Counted from the stretch's first letter, positions 27,682 to 37,483 are shown. The stretch: 64,000 nucleotides of DNA from Acinetobacter ursingii DSM 16037 = CIP 107286 (GCF_000368825.1 NZ_KB849717.1:235726-299725); one strand, 5' to 3'. The notes: generated by a model not told the origin, from the letters alone. Translations and numbers: made by a program.

Positions 27682-29631
27682 TTATTCTCCGCGAGCAAAA
27701 AGTTTATCGAGTTGATTAAGTGGAAACGCTCGCCATGTCGGACGACCATGATTACATTGACTGGCAAATTCAGTCTGTTCCATCTGACGGAGTAAGGCAT
27801 TCATTTCCGAAAGACTAAGCATACGATGTGCACGTACTGCGCCATGACACGCCATGCCCGCCAAAATCTGATCGCGCTTTTGCATCAGTGCCTGAGCCTC
27901 ATCATTTGGATCCAAATCATGCAACAGTTCAGGAATGAGCTTGTCAAAATCGGCTTTTTGCAAAATCGCAGGCACCCCACGAACAATGACCTGCTCATCG
28001 CCGTATTGATCGATTTCAAGCCCCAATCGAAGCAGTTGATTTTTTAAATCCTCAATGCGGGTGGCTTGCATGCGACTAATGGTAATAATTTTTGGAATTA
28101 AAAGTTGCTGAGATGTCCAAAACTCTGGTTTATCCCAAGCACTTTTCATTTGTTGCAATAAAATACGTTCATGCGCCGCATGCATATCAACGATAATCAG
28201 TCCTTCTGTATTTTGTGCCAAGATATAAATGCCATGTAACTGTGCAATGGCGATCCCTAAAGGAAACTCATCGACTGAAGAGGATGTTACAGATGTATCA
28301 TGCTCAGTATCTGAACTTTCCCGAAGCGGCGACAAATACGTTTTCAGGGCATTATTGAGCTGCGTTGAACCGTTATAACGACTTTGGGGTGAATATTGAA
28401 CAATCTGTGGACGGCTGGCATTAAAATCAGTCAGTAACTCAATAGAAAGCTCTGGTGTTGTTTCAGACTGATCTGATACTCGTGGCGACGTATCCAAATT
28501 TTTATGTAAAGCAAATTGTTCCTGATAACGCGGTTGAATGACCGTATTTAAAGCGGATGTCACCTGCTCATCAGCTTTCATTGCCTGAGCCAAATCCGTA
28601 CTTGCAGTTTGAAACTGCGCTAAGGTTTCTTTGGCATAATGTCTGACGAACTCGTGCACTTCACGTTGGTTGAGGAAACGAATTTCATGCTTGGTGGGAT
28701 GCACATTGACATCAATCTGCTCGGGATCAACCTCTAAAAACAGTAAATAACCCGCATATTGATGGCCATGTAAAATACCGTCATAAGCCATGCGCAGCGC
28801 ATGAGAAATGGTTTTATCCTTGACGATACGACCATTCACATAAACATATTGTAAATCAGCCTGTGGTCTGGCATCAGAAGGGTGTCCAAGCCAACCTGAC
28901 AAACGCATATTGATACTTTCACTATCGAGCCAATAAGCATTTTCGGTAAACTGCTGACCCAATAATTGCTGTACTCGCTGAAAACGCAAAGCACCGCTAT
29001 CAGCAATCGGAAGATTGAGACGGATCTGATCGTTATGTTCAAGGACAAAACGAATATCAAAATGGGTTAAAGCCAAACGGCGAACAATTTCTTCAATATG
29101 TCCAAATTCTGTACCTGGTTTTTTTAAAAATTTACGCCGTGCAGGTACATTAAAAAATAAATCCTGTACACGAATATGGGTACCTTTTTGTGCTGCCACT
29201 GCTTGAACCTGTTGATGTTCAAAAGCGGTACCGTTCACTTCTACCTGATAACCAATCCCTTCTTCATTTTGACTACTCACCAAAGTCAAACGTGATACAG
29301 CTGCAATTGAAGCCAATGCTTCTCCACGAAAGCCCAAACTGACAATCGCATGCAAATCTTCAGCAGTTTGAATTTTACTAGTGGCATGTCGCATAACGGC
29401 AAGCGGCAAATCATCTGGATGAATGCCATTGCCATTGTCGATGATTTCAATGAGGGTTGCGCCGCCTTGTGCAACACGAATAATCAACTCGGTTGCTCCT
29501 GCATCAATCGAGTTTTCCAGAAGCTCTTTGACTACTGATGACGGGCGTTCTATTACTTCTCCCGCAGCAATCTGGTTGGCTAAAGCAGGATTTAAAGCAT
29601 GGATACGACGCAAGCTAATTGAATCACTCAT
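27682..29631 (-). CDS. mutL: DNA mismatch repair protein MutL
   Basis: GHKL ATPase linking MutS to downstream repair. The N-terminal motifs ENSIDAGAT, IDNGNGI and SLGFRGEALASI are clear, and a C-terminal dimerisation domain lies after a variable linker near residues 345-450. The DQHAAHERI-type motif reads DMHAAHERI. 649 residues. The start overlaps the tsaE stop by four bases. Confidence 0.96.
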   Translation of the reverse strand: MSDSISLRRIHALNPALANQIAAGEVIERPSSVVKELLENSIDAGATELIIRVAQGGATLIEIIDNGNGIHPDDLPLAVMRHATSKIQTAEDLHAIVSLGFRGEALASIAAVSRLTLVSSQNEEGIGYQVEVNGTAFEHQQVQAVAAQKGTHIRVQDLFFNVPARRKFLKKPGTEFGHIEEIVRRLALTHFDIRFVLEHNDQIRLNLPIADSGALRFQRVQQLLGQQFTENAYWLDSESINMRLSGWLGHPSDARPQADLQYVYVNGRIVKDKTISHALRMAYDGILHGHQYAGYLLFLEVDPEQIDVNVHPTKHEIRFLNQREVHEFVRHYAKETLAQFQTASTDLAQAMKADEQVTSALNTVIQPRYQEQFALHKNLDTSPRVSDQSETTPELSIELLTDFNASRPQIVQYSPQSRYNGSTQLNNALKTYLSPLRESSDTEHDTSVTSSSVDEFPLGIAIAQLHGIYILAQNTEGLIIVDMHAAHERILLQQMKSAWDKPEFWTSQQLLIPKIITISRMQATRIEDLKNQLLRLGLEIDQYGDEQVIVRGVPAILQKADFDKLIPELLHDLDPNDEAQALMQKRDQILAGMACHGAVRAHRMLSLSEMNALLRQMEQTEFASQCNHGRPTWRAFPLNQLDKLFARGE

Positions 29632-30101
29632 GATTCCAATGTTTCCTTTAATGCCTGATAAAGGTTTTCATCATTTAAAGACAATGTAACAAAACGCTGA
29701 AGATCATCTTCTGATTTTTCAATATTGATGACGAGATCTGCCTGTGGAATTTCATCTCCACCTTTAGAGGGCCATTCAAATAAAAATAAAGCGTTAGGCA
29801 CTTCGAGATAGTCACGAATCCCCATCAGCTCTAATTCATAAGGATCATTTAAACGATAAAGATCAAAATGAAAAATTTCGTTATTGTTAATTTTATAAGG
29901 TTCAACCAGCGTATAAGTTGGACTTTTGACTGCACCTTGATGTCCCATGTGTTGCAATAAATAGCGTGTAAAAGTGGTTTTCCCTGCTCCTAGATCACCA
30001 ATCAAATAAATCACACCAGATTGCACAAATTTAGCTAAATGCTGCGCAAACTGCTCAGTATCATTTTCACTATTTAATTGTAACGATAAGGAATATTGCA
30101 T
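29628..30101 (-). CDS. tsaE: tRNA threonylcarbamoyladenosine biosynthesis ATPase TsaE
   Basis: ATPase needed with TsaB and TsaD for t6A37 in tRNA. The P-loop GDLGAGKTTFTRYLL is near residue 38, and the family motif SPTYTLVEPY follows. About 157 residues. I chose the ATG at 30101; the GTG at 30110 is possible, as neither has a strong Shine-Dalgarno. It is divergent from the pseudouridine synthase gene. Confidence 0.93.
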   Translation of the reverse strand: MQYSLSLQLNSENDTEQFAQHLAKFVQSGVIYLIGDLGAGKTTFTRYLLQHMGHQGAVKSPTYTLVEPYKINNNEIFHFDLYRLNDPYELELMGIRDYLEVPNALFLFEWPSKGGDEIPQADLVINIEKSEDDLQRFVTLSLNDENLYQALKETLES

Positions 30102-30228
30102 AGCACACACGACATGAATCGAAGAACGGAATATGATAGCATTTTCAGGCTTTAAAAGCCTACGCTAGGCGGACATCTGTTTTATTTTAAAACAAGCCAT
30201 TTACATCTGTTTATTTTTATCACATTTC

Positions 30229-31161
30229 ATGAACAAAATTGAGTTTAAACCGCCGATGATCAATGGCGTGAGTGCCAGTCAAGTCTTCTTACCCCACGAT
30301 CGAGATCAAACTATTCAGACGGTTTTTCAATATCTCTACAAACATTTTGCACATATTTTAGAACAAGAATGGCGACAACGTTTTACAGAGGGTTTGATTT
30401 ATGATTCGACTGGACAAATACTCTCAGTCGATAGTCCATATCAAGCCAGTACCCATATTTTTTATTATCGTTTTTTGGCGCATGAAATCCATGTTCCGTT
30501 TGAGCACCAAATTTTATTTGAAAATGAACATTTATTGATTGTCGATAAACCACATTTTTTAACCATCAGTCCGACAGGACAATATGTACAGGAAACATTA
30601 CTGGTACGCTTAAAAAATCAGACTGGAATTGAAGAATTAAGTCCAATACATCGGCTTGATCGGGAAACAGCAGGAATCGTGCTATTTAGTAAAAAAGCTG
30701 AAGTTAGACACGCCTATCAGGAGCTTTTTGCCAAACGACAAGTCCAAAAAACTTACCATGCAATTGCAGCTTATGATCCAGAATTATATTTTCCCCAAAC
30801 TCTTAATCTCTGTATGGAAAAAGGACAACCTTTTTATACCATGCAGATTAATCCTTGCGGTGAGCCCAATAGCGAAACCTTGATTGAATGTCTGGAGCAT
30901 AATAAAACATGGGCAAAATATCAGTTAAAACCCCATACGGGTAAACAGCATCAACTGCGAGTTCATCTCAATTATTTAGGTATTCCGATTAAAAATGATC
31001 CTTTTTATCCCACTGTTCAACATAAAGCAGACGATGATTTTTCTGCGCCATTACAACTTTTAGCCAAAAGCATTGAGTTCACCGATCCCATCAATAGTCA
31101 GAAAATTTGTATTGAATCAACATTTGATTTGAGTTTGTCATACCAAAGTAATGACAAATGA
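30229..31161 (+). CDS. RluA-family pseudouridine synthase
   Basis: The catalytic motif HRLDRETAGIVLF, with the conserved Asp, is near residue 142. HxTGKQHQLRVHL lies later, as in the RluA family. The N-terminus is not a standard S4 domain. 310 residues. It may be RluA-like for 23S rRNA or a tRNA-acting relative (TruC-like); sequence alone does not decide. Confidence 0.85.
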   Translation: MNKIEFKPPMINGVSASQVFLPHDRDQTIQTVFQYLYKHFAHILEQEWRQRFTEGLIYDSTGQILSVDSPYQASTHIFYYRFLAHEIHVPFEHQILFENEHLLIVDKPHFLTISPTGQYVQETLLVRLKNQTGIEELSPIHRLDRETAGIVLFSKKAEVRHAYQELFAKRQVQKTYHAIAAYDPELYFPQTLNLCMEKGQPFYTMQINPCGEPNSETLIECLEHNKTWAKYQLKPHTGKQHQLRVHLNYLGIPIKNDPFYPTVQHKADDDFSAPLQLLAKSIEFTDPINSQKICIESTFDLSLSYQSNDK

Positions 31162-31249
31162 ACGATTTTTTATGTGCAAAATATTGAAATTACAATTTCT
31201 TGGTTTACAATGAATTTTTTAAAATTAAAAAATCATTCGGTTATTATTC

Positions 31250-31558
31250 ATGCGAAAAACAGAAGTCTATCAGGTTCGCCTTGACTCACAAGAAAAGAAA
31301 CAGGCCTTTGCTGTTTTTAAGCAACTGGGGATTACACCTGCTCAAGCAGTTCGTCTTTTTTTCAAGCAAGTGGTTTTGACTAAGTCTATTCCATTTACCA
31401 TTGAGAACCAGAATATCAATATGGAACAGCTCTTAAAGCTGCGTAAAATGAAATCTGCGACGACGCAAAGCAATGGGTCTGCTATAGATACAGAACTTGA
31501 TGATGATGCATTTTTTGAAGAGTTAAATGCGCTGTTAGGTGAAAGTGATCAACTATAA
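31250..31558 (+). CDS. RelB/DinJ family antitoxin, apparently without its toxin
   Basis: The N-terminus (MRKTEVYQVRLDSQEKKQAFAVFKQLGITPAQAVRLFF) matches the ribbon-helix-helix DNA-binding part of RelB/DinJ antitoxins, and the C-terminal part is acidic. No RelE, YafQ or other toxin-like gene follows; the next gene is a GNAT 108 bases away. 102 residues. It is either an orphan regulator or the remnant of a toxin-antitoxin pair. Confidence 0.75.
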   Translation: MRKTEVYQVRLDSQEKKQAFAVFKQLGITPAQAVRLFFKQVVLTKSIPFTIENQNINMEQLLKLRKMKSATTQSNGSAIDTELDDDAFFEELNALLGESDQL

Positions 31559-31666
31559 ATACGCTTTACTATTTATAAATATAAACAAGTTTTAACGTTC
31601 TTCTTTAGATTTTTTCGTTATGCTCTCCATGTTTAGGATAATTAATAAAATATATGGAGAAATTAG

Positions 31667-32110
31667 ATGATTGTAAGACGCGCGACATTAGAAGATTTAA
31701 ATCAGCTTGCGGTGTTATTTGATGAATATCGTCAGTTTTACGGTGCTTCATCTAATCTTAAACAATCTTATAATTTTCTAAAACAACGCTTCGAAAATAA
31801 AGAAAGTGTCATCTTCATCCATGTTAAAGACGATGTTTTTACTGGTTTTGTCTTGCTTTATCTGGGTTTTTCTTCTGTCGCCTGTTCAAATTATTATATT
31901 TTAGACGATGTCTATGTGACCCCCATTTATCGTCGTCAAGGATCTGCCAGACAACTCATCGATACTGCAATATTATTTGCACGACATGAAAGTGCATTAA
32001 GGATTAGTCTGGAGACTCAGAAAACCAACGTCGAATCTCAACGGCTTTATGAGTCTATGGGATTTATTCAGGATGATGCTTTTCTTACTTATCACTGTTT
32101 TCTTAAATAA
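31667..32110 (+). CDS. GNAT family N-acetyltransferase
   Basis: 147 residues. The acetyl-CoA-binding loop is seen as VTPIYRRQGSARQLI near residue 90, and the C-terminal NVESQRLYESMGF segment is typical of GNATs. The substrate is unknown. It ends two bases before the convergent pseudouridine synthase gene. Confidence 0.85.
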   Translation: MIVRRATLEDLNQLAVLFDEYRQFYGASSNLKQSYNFLKQRFENKESVIFIHVKDDVFTGFVLLYLGFSSVACSNYYILDDVYVTPIYRRQGSARQLIDTAILFARHESALRISLETQKTNVESQRLYESMGFIQDDAFLTYHCFLK

Positions 32111-32112
32111 TT

Positions 32113-32823
32113 TCACTGTGAATTTGATTGTTGTGCTGCCTGAATTTGTTCTTTATCTAAATAAATCCACTCCCCTAATTCAAGCTCAGGCAAATCCAAT
32201 TCACCAATTTGCTGACGATGCAGCGCTTGAACTTTATTCCCTACTGCGGCAAGCATACGTTTAACCTGATGATAAACACCCTGATGAATGGTTAAACTGA
32301 GTTGGTACTCATTTAATAAATGAACATCTGTTGCAGCAAAAATTCCTTTTTCGTTATGTAATTCAACTCCTTTTTCTAGCGCGATTAATTGTTCCTGAGA
32401 AATCGGGGCGAGTGTCGTGACATGATAGACTTTTGGAACATGACGTTTGGGATGAGTGAGCGCATGTAAAAATTGACCATCATCTGTTAGTAATAATAAT
32501 CCTGTTGTATCTTGATCTAAACGCCCAACCGCAGCGAGTCCACGTTCTCTTAAAATCTCTGGGAATAAATTAAAGACGCTTTGATGATGCTGAGGTTGAT
32601 GTGAACATTCAAAACCTTGAGGTTTATTCAGCGCAATATACACTTTTTCGCGATAAGTATAATCTTGACCATATACTGAAAAGTTTAAACCATTCACATC
32701 GACACGACATTTTAGATCTGTTTGCACTTCGCTATGAATGCTTATTGCTCCATTTTTAATCAGTTGCTGACAACGTTTGCGTGAACCAAAACCTTGTGAT
32801 TGCAACATTTTTTCCAAGAGCAT
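32113..32823 (-). CDS. RsuA/RluB/RluE-family pseudouridine synthase
   Basis: An N-terminal S4 RNA-binding domain (SRKRCQQLIKNGAI) is followed by the catalytic motif GRLDQDTTGLLLLTDDG near residue 100. 236 residues. Layout and length resemble RsuA, which modifies U516 of 16S rRNA, but RluE-like relatives cannot be excluded. Confidence 0.85.
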   Translation of the reverse strand: MLLEKMLQSQGFGSRKRCQQLIKNGAISIHSEVQTDLKCRVDVNGLNFSVYGQDYTYREKVYIALNKPQGFECSHQPQHHQSVFNLFPEILRERGLAAVGRLDQDTTGLLLLTDDGQFLHALTHPKRHVPKVYHVTTLAPISQEQLIALEKGVELHNEKGIFAATDVHLLNEYQLSLTIHQGVYHQVKRMLAAVGNKVQALHRQQIGELDLPELELGEWIYLDKEQIQAAQQSNSQ

Positions 32824-33267
32824 AACAATATCCGAAATAAGCGATGGTATAGTTTAACTGATTTTTAAAATTTAACGCGACAAAATAAGCAGAAATAGCA
32901 CAACTGCCACAGAAATTTAAAAGTTTAGCTTTGCTTAAATCAACTAGATTTAAGCAACAATACAAATGTAAAGTCTGAATAGCTCGGAAAATTTATTAAT
33001 CAAATCTAAATCTTTATAAGTCTTATTTACTTGACTCTAAAATTACATTTAAATCAATTTTACAATCATTTAAAGATATTATGATTTTAAATAAATGCGC
33101 TTCATATTTAAGTTTATCATTCATATTTTTATTTATATGACTTATATTTTATAAATTTTAAATAAACCGTATTTAAAAAAATAATACATACAAGCAAGAT
33201 ACTTATATGTATTATATACTAATTAATTAATCCACACTTTTTAAAAAATATGTGATAACTCTAAAAT
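32824..33267. other. AT-rich intergenic region without a gene
   Basis: 444 bases, strongly AT-rich with many short A/T runs. I see no convincing coding frame, RNA structure or terminator. It marks the left border of the Tat/SurE-like cluster. Confidence 0.6.
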
Positions 33268-34035
33268 CTAACCATTAGGATATTTTTGATTAATTAATTG
33301 GGTTCGGAGAATACCCATTCGTGTTGAAAGATTAGTTAGTATATATAAATCTCTCCTCCGATTCTGTGCTGGCAAAGCATCGACATCATAATTTATTGGC
33401 ATCACGATTCCTTTAGGTATTGCTGCATTCATTCCATAAATTTTAGATATATCAATAGCTAAAGATTGTTGATCTGCATGAGTAAAAATTGCAACTTTAC
33501 CCAAACTAATGCTTGCTTTCTTAACAATCATAGCGGCCACTTGATCAATACTTGCCGTAACGACTCCATTTGTATTGATAGTTGGATTACCGACTGAAAT
33601 GACTTTATCGCTCTCTAGGTGATACTTTGACTTTAAGATAGAAGCCACTTCCCACTGTGCGTAAATTAATACTGGGTTCATTTGATAAAGCATATACACT
33701 GCATCGGCAATTTGCTCATTAATAGGTCCAGATTCTGGCATTGTATTACCACTCAATGCTGGGCGATATCCAAAGCTATAAGCTACGATTGTATTAATTG
33801 TATTCAAATCGAAAGTAGCAGTATCCCAATTAAATAATGTCTTAAACAGGTTCTGAGTCTGTGTATTTGCCAAAGTAGCATCATTCAATTCAGTCGTTAA
33901 TTTACCTAACATTTGTCGCTTTAATTCAGCATCTGATGCAGCCAAAGTTGAAACTGTTGCAAAGACAGAGGAACCGATTGTACACAACCCCACAATAGAG
34001 GGCGCTAAAGTAAGAAAACGTCGACGTGTTAACAT
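33268..34035 (-). CDS. Tat-exported protein of unknown function, paralogue of its neighbour
   Basis: 255 residues. The N-terminus has a twin-arginine signal (TRRRFLTLA, then a hydrophobic stretch to about residue 32). The body is clearly homologous to the next gene upstream: shared features are an SFGYRP/AFGNRP-type segment, GPxNExxADxxYxxY, a YAQWExA segment and a C-terminal RxRDLY motif. The pattern of an Asn/Glu-containing helix followed by 'GxxAIxxHxDHxxR' weakly recalls the YdcF/DUF218 fold, which I offer only as a possibility. It lies 23 bases downstream of its paralogue, so the two are probably co-transcribed. Confidence 0.7.
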   Translation of the reverse strand: MLTRRRFLTLAPSIVGLCTIGSSVFATVSTLAASDAELKRQMLGKLTTELNDATLANTQTQNLFKTLFNWDTATFDLNTINTIVAYSFGYRPALSGNTMPESGPINEQIADAVYMLYQMNPVLIYAQWEVASILKSKYHLESDKVISVGNPTINTNGVVTASIDQVAAMIVKKASISLGKVAIFTHADQQSLAIDISKIYGMNAAIPKGIVMPINYDVDALPAQNRRRDLYILTNLSTRMGILRTQLINQKYPNG

Positions 34036-34058
34036 TATAAGATGTCCTAAATAAGGTA

Positions 34059-34892
34059 TTAGCCTTGAGGGTATGCTTGCTTGGTTAATAGAATTGTTTT
34101 GGTATAAAGCTGTGCATATATATCGTGAATGAGGTATAGATCACGACTGCGTGTCCAAGGTTGCCCAGACTGCTCATCATAAATCATTGGTAAAGGAACC
34201 TCTTGAACCACGGCTGCCTGTATTCCACGTAATTGTGAAGTCAAGATACATCGTTTTGCGTGATCTCTATGGCCTACAATAGCAGCATTACCTAGTGCAG
34301 ACGCCCCACCAGAAATTTTAATAATTGTATTGGCGACATCGTCAGTACTGAGATAGATAATAGTTCCATCAGATGCGATGATCGGCTCAATAGAAGTTAA
34401 TACATCTTTTTCTACATGATATTTAGATGTTAAAAAACGAGCAATTTCCCATTGCGCATAAATTTTGACAGGCTTTAATTTATATATACTATAAATGGTA
34501 TCCGCAAGTGCTTCATTCATCGGACCAGGATCAGGCATTGCTGCTTGATTTCCACCATTACTAGAAGTATTTCCACTTTGTTCATTAGGACGATTACCAA
34601 AAGCATAACCAATAATACTATTGATTTGATTCGCTTTAATTTGTGGTAATTCCCAGTTGAAGCAACAGTCAAGTATGATGGGAGAGACAATACTTGCGAG
34701 CTTAGCATCACCTAGTTGTAGATTCATTTTAGCTTCAATTTGTGTTAGTAAATTTGAGTCATTTATTGGCTCTTGATTACTTATTTCTTGCTGCTGGTCA
34801 TTATCATTGCAACCGCTTAATAAAGTTCCCGCAGCCAGTGCTGTACCTATAGCTAGAAATTTTCTACGATTACTATTGGGAAATTCACTCAT
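34059..34892 (-). CDS. Tat-exported lipoprotein of unknown function, paralogue of its neighbour
   Basis: 277 residues. It has a twin-arginine motif NRRKFLAIG (R9-R10) and a lipobox LSGC with Cys28, so a Tat-exported lipoprotein is predicted. The body matches the downstream gene over its whole length but keeps a fuller GHRDHAKRC motif and QPWTRSRDLYLIHDI near the end. Resemblance to YdcF/DUF218 proteins is weak and unproven. It diverges from the SurE-like gene across about 200 AT-rich bases. Confidence 0.7.
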   Translation of the reverse strand: MSEFPNSNRRKFLAIGTALAAGTLLSGCNDNDQQQEISNQEPINDSNLLTQIEAKMNLQLGDAKLASIVSPIILDCCFNWELPQIKANQINSIIGYAFGNRPNEQSGNTSSNGGNQAAMPDPGPMNEALADTIYSIYKLKPVKIYAQWEIARFLTSKYHVEKDVLTSIEPIIASDGTIIYLSTDDVANTIIKISGGASALGNAAIVGHRDHAKRCILTSQLRGIQAAVVQEVPLPMIYDEQSGQPWTRSRDLYLIHDIYAQLYTKTILLTKQAYPQG

Positions 34893-35088
34893 TATCTAAT
34901 CCAAGATATATTTAAGTTTAAAAAAAGAATTTTAATGATTCAAGATCATGAAATTTTTGGATTTTAATTGTAATTAATGACAATAAAGTTAAAGTTTTTC
35001 TTTTATTAAATAATTTTCAATAGTAATAAAAATTAAATATATTTTGATTACTGTCCACTTCTTAATTGAATAATGCGATGGTTTGGAT

Positions 35089-36057
35089 ATGAAAAAAATT
35101 TTATTGGGCAGTCTTATTTTATCTGCTTGTACAACACAAGCTTTTGCAATGAATATATTATTAGTTAATGATGATGGTCTAACCAGTAATATTAAAGCTC
35201 TATACGACGAGTTAAAGACAGAGGGTCATAATGTTTTAGTCTCAGTACCCTGTTCACCACAAAGTGGACGTGGAGGTGCTATCGTAATGTATAGTACAAC
35301 TGTAATAACATCTGACAATGATAAACAAATTGCAGCAGAAAATGGTTGTCATAATGGTGCAGCTCCAATAGGAGCACCTGCTGCTGGAACTTTTACTAAA
35401 GCGGGCTATACCAATGGTGACTGGAACTATGTCCATGGAACGCCTGTAATGGCGACCATTTACGGTTTAGATATTGTTGCTAAAAAGCATTGGGGAAAAT
35501 TACCAGATCTAGTCCTCTCAGGACCCAATGAAGGACAAAATGTCGGAAAAGTAGTTATTCATTCTGGAACTATTGGTAATGTTCAATTATCTGCAGGTCG
35601 TGGGATTCCATCCATTGCATTAAGTGCAGATACTAATACAGTTGATGATAAATCTTTAAAAAATCCCAATTCTGCGATTGTGGCGAAGCAAACTGTAGTG
35701 TTGTTAAAAGAATTACAAAGTAAAGCGGGTAAAGAACCATTATTAGCCAAAGGTATAACTTTAAATGTTAATTTTCCAAAGAATTTAACAACCAATACTC
35801 CTTTTGCTTTTTCAAAAATTGGGACTTTTGATTTATACAATTTTAAATTTAATGTAAGTAAAGATAATAGTGGAAACAATCAATATGGTTTAGGCTTTGA
35901 TGTGACATCTAGTACCCCAGCTTCTACTCAAATGTCTGATGAAAGTGTTGTCATGCAAAGTAAGATTGCCGTTACGGCAATGCAAGTTGCTTATGAGCAG
36001 CGACCCGCAGCTCAAGAATGGCTAAAAATACGATTAAAAGGGTTATTTAATAAGTAA
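35089..36057 (+). CDS. Secreted SurE-like 5'/3'-nucleotidase (acid phosphatase)
   Basis: SurE superfamily phosphatase with a Sec signal peptide (MKKILLGSLILSACTTQAFA). Family motifs are clear: the metal site NDDG just after the signal, the SGRGGA stretch (SurE SGxS-like), YVHGTPVMA, and SGPNEGQNVG followed by HSGTIGN (SurE SGxNxGxNxG...SGT). 322 residues from the ATG at 35089; a TTG six bases upstream is weaker. Housekeeping SurE is cytoplasmic and about 250 residues, so this is a distinct, exported form. The likely role is removing phosphate from nucleotides or other esters outside the cytoplasm. Confidence 0.8.
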   Translation: MKKILLGSLILSACTTQAFAMNILLVNDDGLTSNIKALYDELKTEGHNVLVSVPCSPQSGRGGAIVMYSTTVITSDNDKQIAAENGCHNGAAPIGAPAAGTFTKAGYTNGDWNYVHGTPVMATIYGLDIVAKKHWGKLPDLVLSGPNEGQNVGKVVIHSGTIGNVQLSAGRGIPSIALSADTNTVDDKSLKNPNSAIVAKQTVVLLKELQSKAGKEPLLAKGITLNVNFPKNLTTNTPFAFSKIGTFDLYNFKFNVSKDNSGNNQYGLGFDVTSSTPASTQMSDESVVMQSKIAVTAMQVAYEQRPAAQEWLKIRLKGLFNK

Positions 36058-36071
36058 AGGGGAATAAATTG

Positions 36072-36716
36072 ATGAAACGTTACTTATTAGCTTTGTTTTT
36101 GAGTTTAGGTTTAACTGCTTGTAATGATGATCATAAGGATCAACAAAATACGATAGCTGAGTCGCCCGAATTAGCCCCAAACTTACCAGTAGGCACATAC
36201 ATTATTAGTACAGTCACCAATGAAGATTTACCGCAGGTTGGCAAGTATTATTTAGGACAAGATGGCAACAAGTTATTGGTACTCAATGATGAGCAAGATC
36301 GTGCTCAAATCGTGATGAGTTACGATGCAAAAAGTAAAACATGGCAAAGTAACCAGAAAGATAAAAATCTTGTTATTAAGCTAGATCATTATGAAAAAAT
36401 TGTCGATGAAAAACTGGATATTAATCAGTTGATTGGACTCTATAACCTATCATTTTCCAATGGCACTACGATTCCTATCGAAGTGAAGGCTAACGGACAG
36501 ATGATCGCTAAAGATCCAAACTGTACCTTTAATGGTGTGATAACTGCTAGCCAACTGGCAAATACCGCAATATATGCGTTGACAGATAATAAATGTGATT
36601 TACTAAAAAATAACACTCAAGGCTATATTGTTGTTGATGGCGATCTAGACCCAACAAGTTTTAGAATGCTTTCAAGTAAACTTGAATCACAAGATGTCTG
36701 GGCATTTTTAAATTAG
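36072..36716 (+). CDS. Lipoprotein of unknown function
   Basis: 214 residues with a lipoprotein signal (MKRYLLALFLSLGLTAC, Cys17). The body is polar and beta-rich with two cysteines in a CTFNGV / NKCDLL arrangement. No family recognised. It lies 14 bases after the SurE-like gene with an AGGGG site, so it is probably in the same operon. Confidence 0.75.
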   Translation: MKRYLLALFLSLGLTACNDDHKDQQNTIAESPELAPNLPVGTYIISTVTNEDLPQVGKYYLGQDGNKLLVLNDEQDRAQIVMSYDAKSKTWQSNQKDKNLVIKLDHYEKIVDEKLDINQLIGLYNLSFSNGTTIPIEVKANGQMIAKDPNCTFNGVITASQLANTAIYALTDNKCDLLKNNTQGYIVVDGDLDPTSFRMLSSKLESQDVWAFLN

Positions 36717-37024
36717 TAAATGTAATGAGAAATGGTAACGAGCTTAAGTACGTTATCATTTCTCATATCCAGTATTTACAATAATTTAGCTCAAACGGCA
36801 ACTACAGATATAATCAATCCCGACATTACTGCAAATATTTTCAATCAACTCATACCCTTCAACTATGTGTGGCTAATTTTACAGATAATGGCCTTCAGCT
36901 ATATACATCCCTTATTGGCTGTGATTATCAAATATTAAAAAAGAAAAATGATATTTTTCAACCATTGGTAAAATAAAAAATCGTTATACAATATACCACT
37001 CCCCCAATATACGCTTTTATTACC
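36717..37024. other. Intergenic region with terminator-like hairpin
   Basis: 308 bases between the lipoprotein and the DUF441 gene. Apart from the hairpin at 36725-36766 I see nothing coherent. A 68-codon frame at 36732 overlaps the hairpin and is considered chance. Confidence 0.55.
36725..36766 (+). terminator. Hairpin after the SurE-lipoprotein unit
   Basis: A 16-base stem (ATGAGAAATGGTAACG / CGTTATCATTTCTCAT, one G-T pair) with a 10-base loop, starting 9 bases after the lipoprotein stop. No T-run follows, so termination may be weak or need Rho. Confidence 0.65.
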
Positions 37025-37483
37025 ATGATCATGTCACAGCTTGATGTCAATCTGTTGGTTTTACTCGTTTTACTGGCCTGTGGTATTTTCAGTCAAAATG
37101 CGGCAGTCACGATTGCTGCGGGTGTTCTAATCTTTTTTAAGCTTACACCATTAAGTCAATTTTTCCCTTATTTACAACAACATGGCTTAAATATTGGGGT
37201 TATTATTTTAACCATCGGTGTGCTTACGCCTATCGCCAGCGGCAAATTAAGTGGTGAGACGATTCTTAAATCATTCCTGAGTTACAAATCCATTTTAGCC
37301 ATTGCAGTCGGTCTATTAGTGGCGTGGTTGGGCGGTCGCGGTGTTAAACTCATGACCAATCAGCCAGATGTTGTTGCAGGTTTATTGATTGGCACAGTGG
37401 CAGGTGTCGCTGTACTTCGAGGAGTTCCTGTCGGCCCACTGATTGCAGCAGGAATTTTGTCTTTACTGATTAGCTATCAATAA
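37025..37483 (+). CDS. DUF441 family membrane protein (YeaL-like)
   Basis: About 152 residues, four hydrophobic segments with small-residue-rich helices. The text matches the DUF441/YeaL family of unknown function. The start MIMSQ could also be the ATG two codons on. It is convergent with the diguanylate cyclase gene, overlapping its 3' end by 14 bases. Confidence 0.8.
   Translation: MIMSQLDVNLLVLLVLLACGIFSQNAAVTIAAGVLIFFKLTPLSQFFPYLQQHGLNIGVIILTIGVLTPIASGKLSGETILKSFLSYKSILAIAVGLLVAWLGGRGVKLMTNQPDVVAGLLIGTVAGVAVLRGVPVGPLIAAGILSLLISYQ

Noticed and set aside
31250..32110. RelB-like protein and GNAT as a toxin-antitoxin pair
   Set aside because: Known GNAT toxins pair with DUF1778-type antitoxins in overlapping genes; here the antitoxin is of RelB/DinJ type and the gap is 108 bases. 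Kept only as a testable idea.
36732..36938. A 68-codon hydrophobic rightward frame after the SurE-like unit
   Set aside because: Its start lies inside the terminator hairpin and it has no Shine-Dalgarno sequence or family resemblance.
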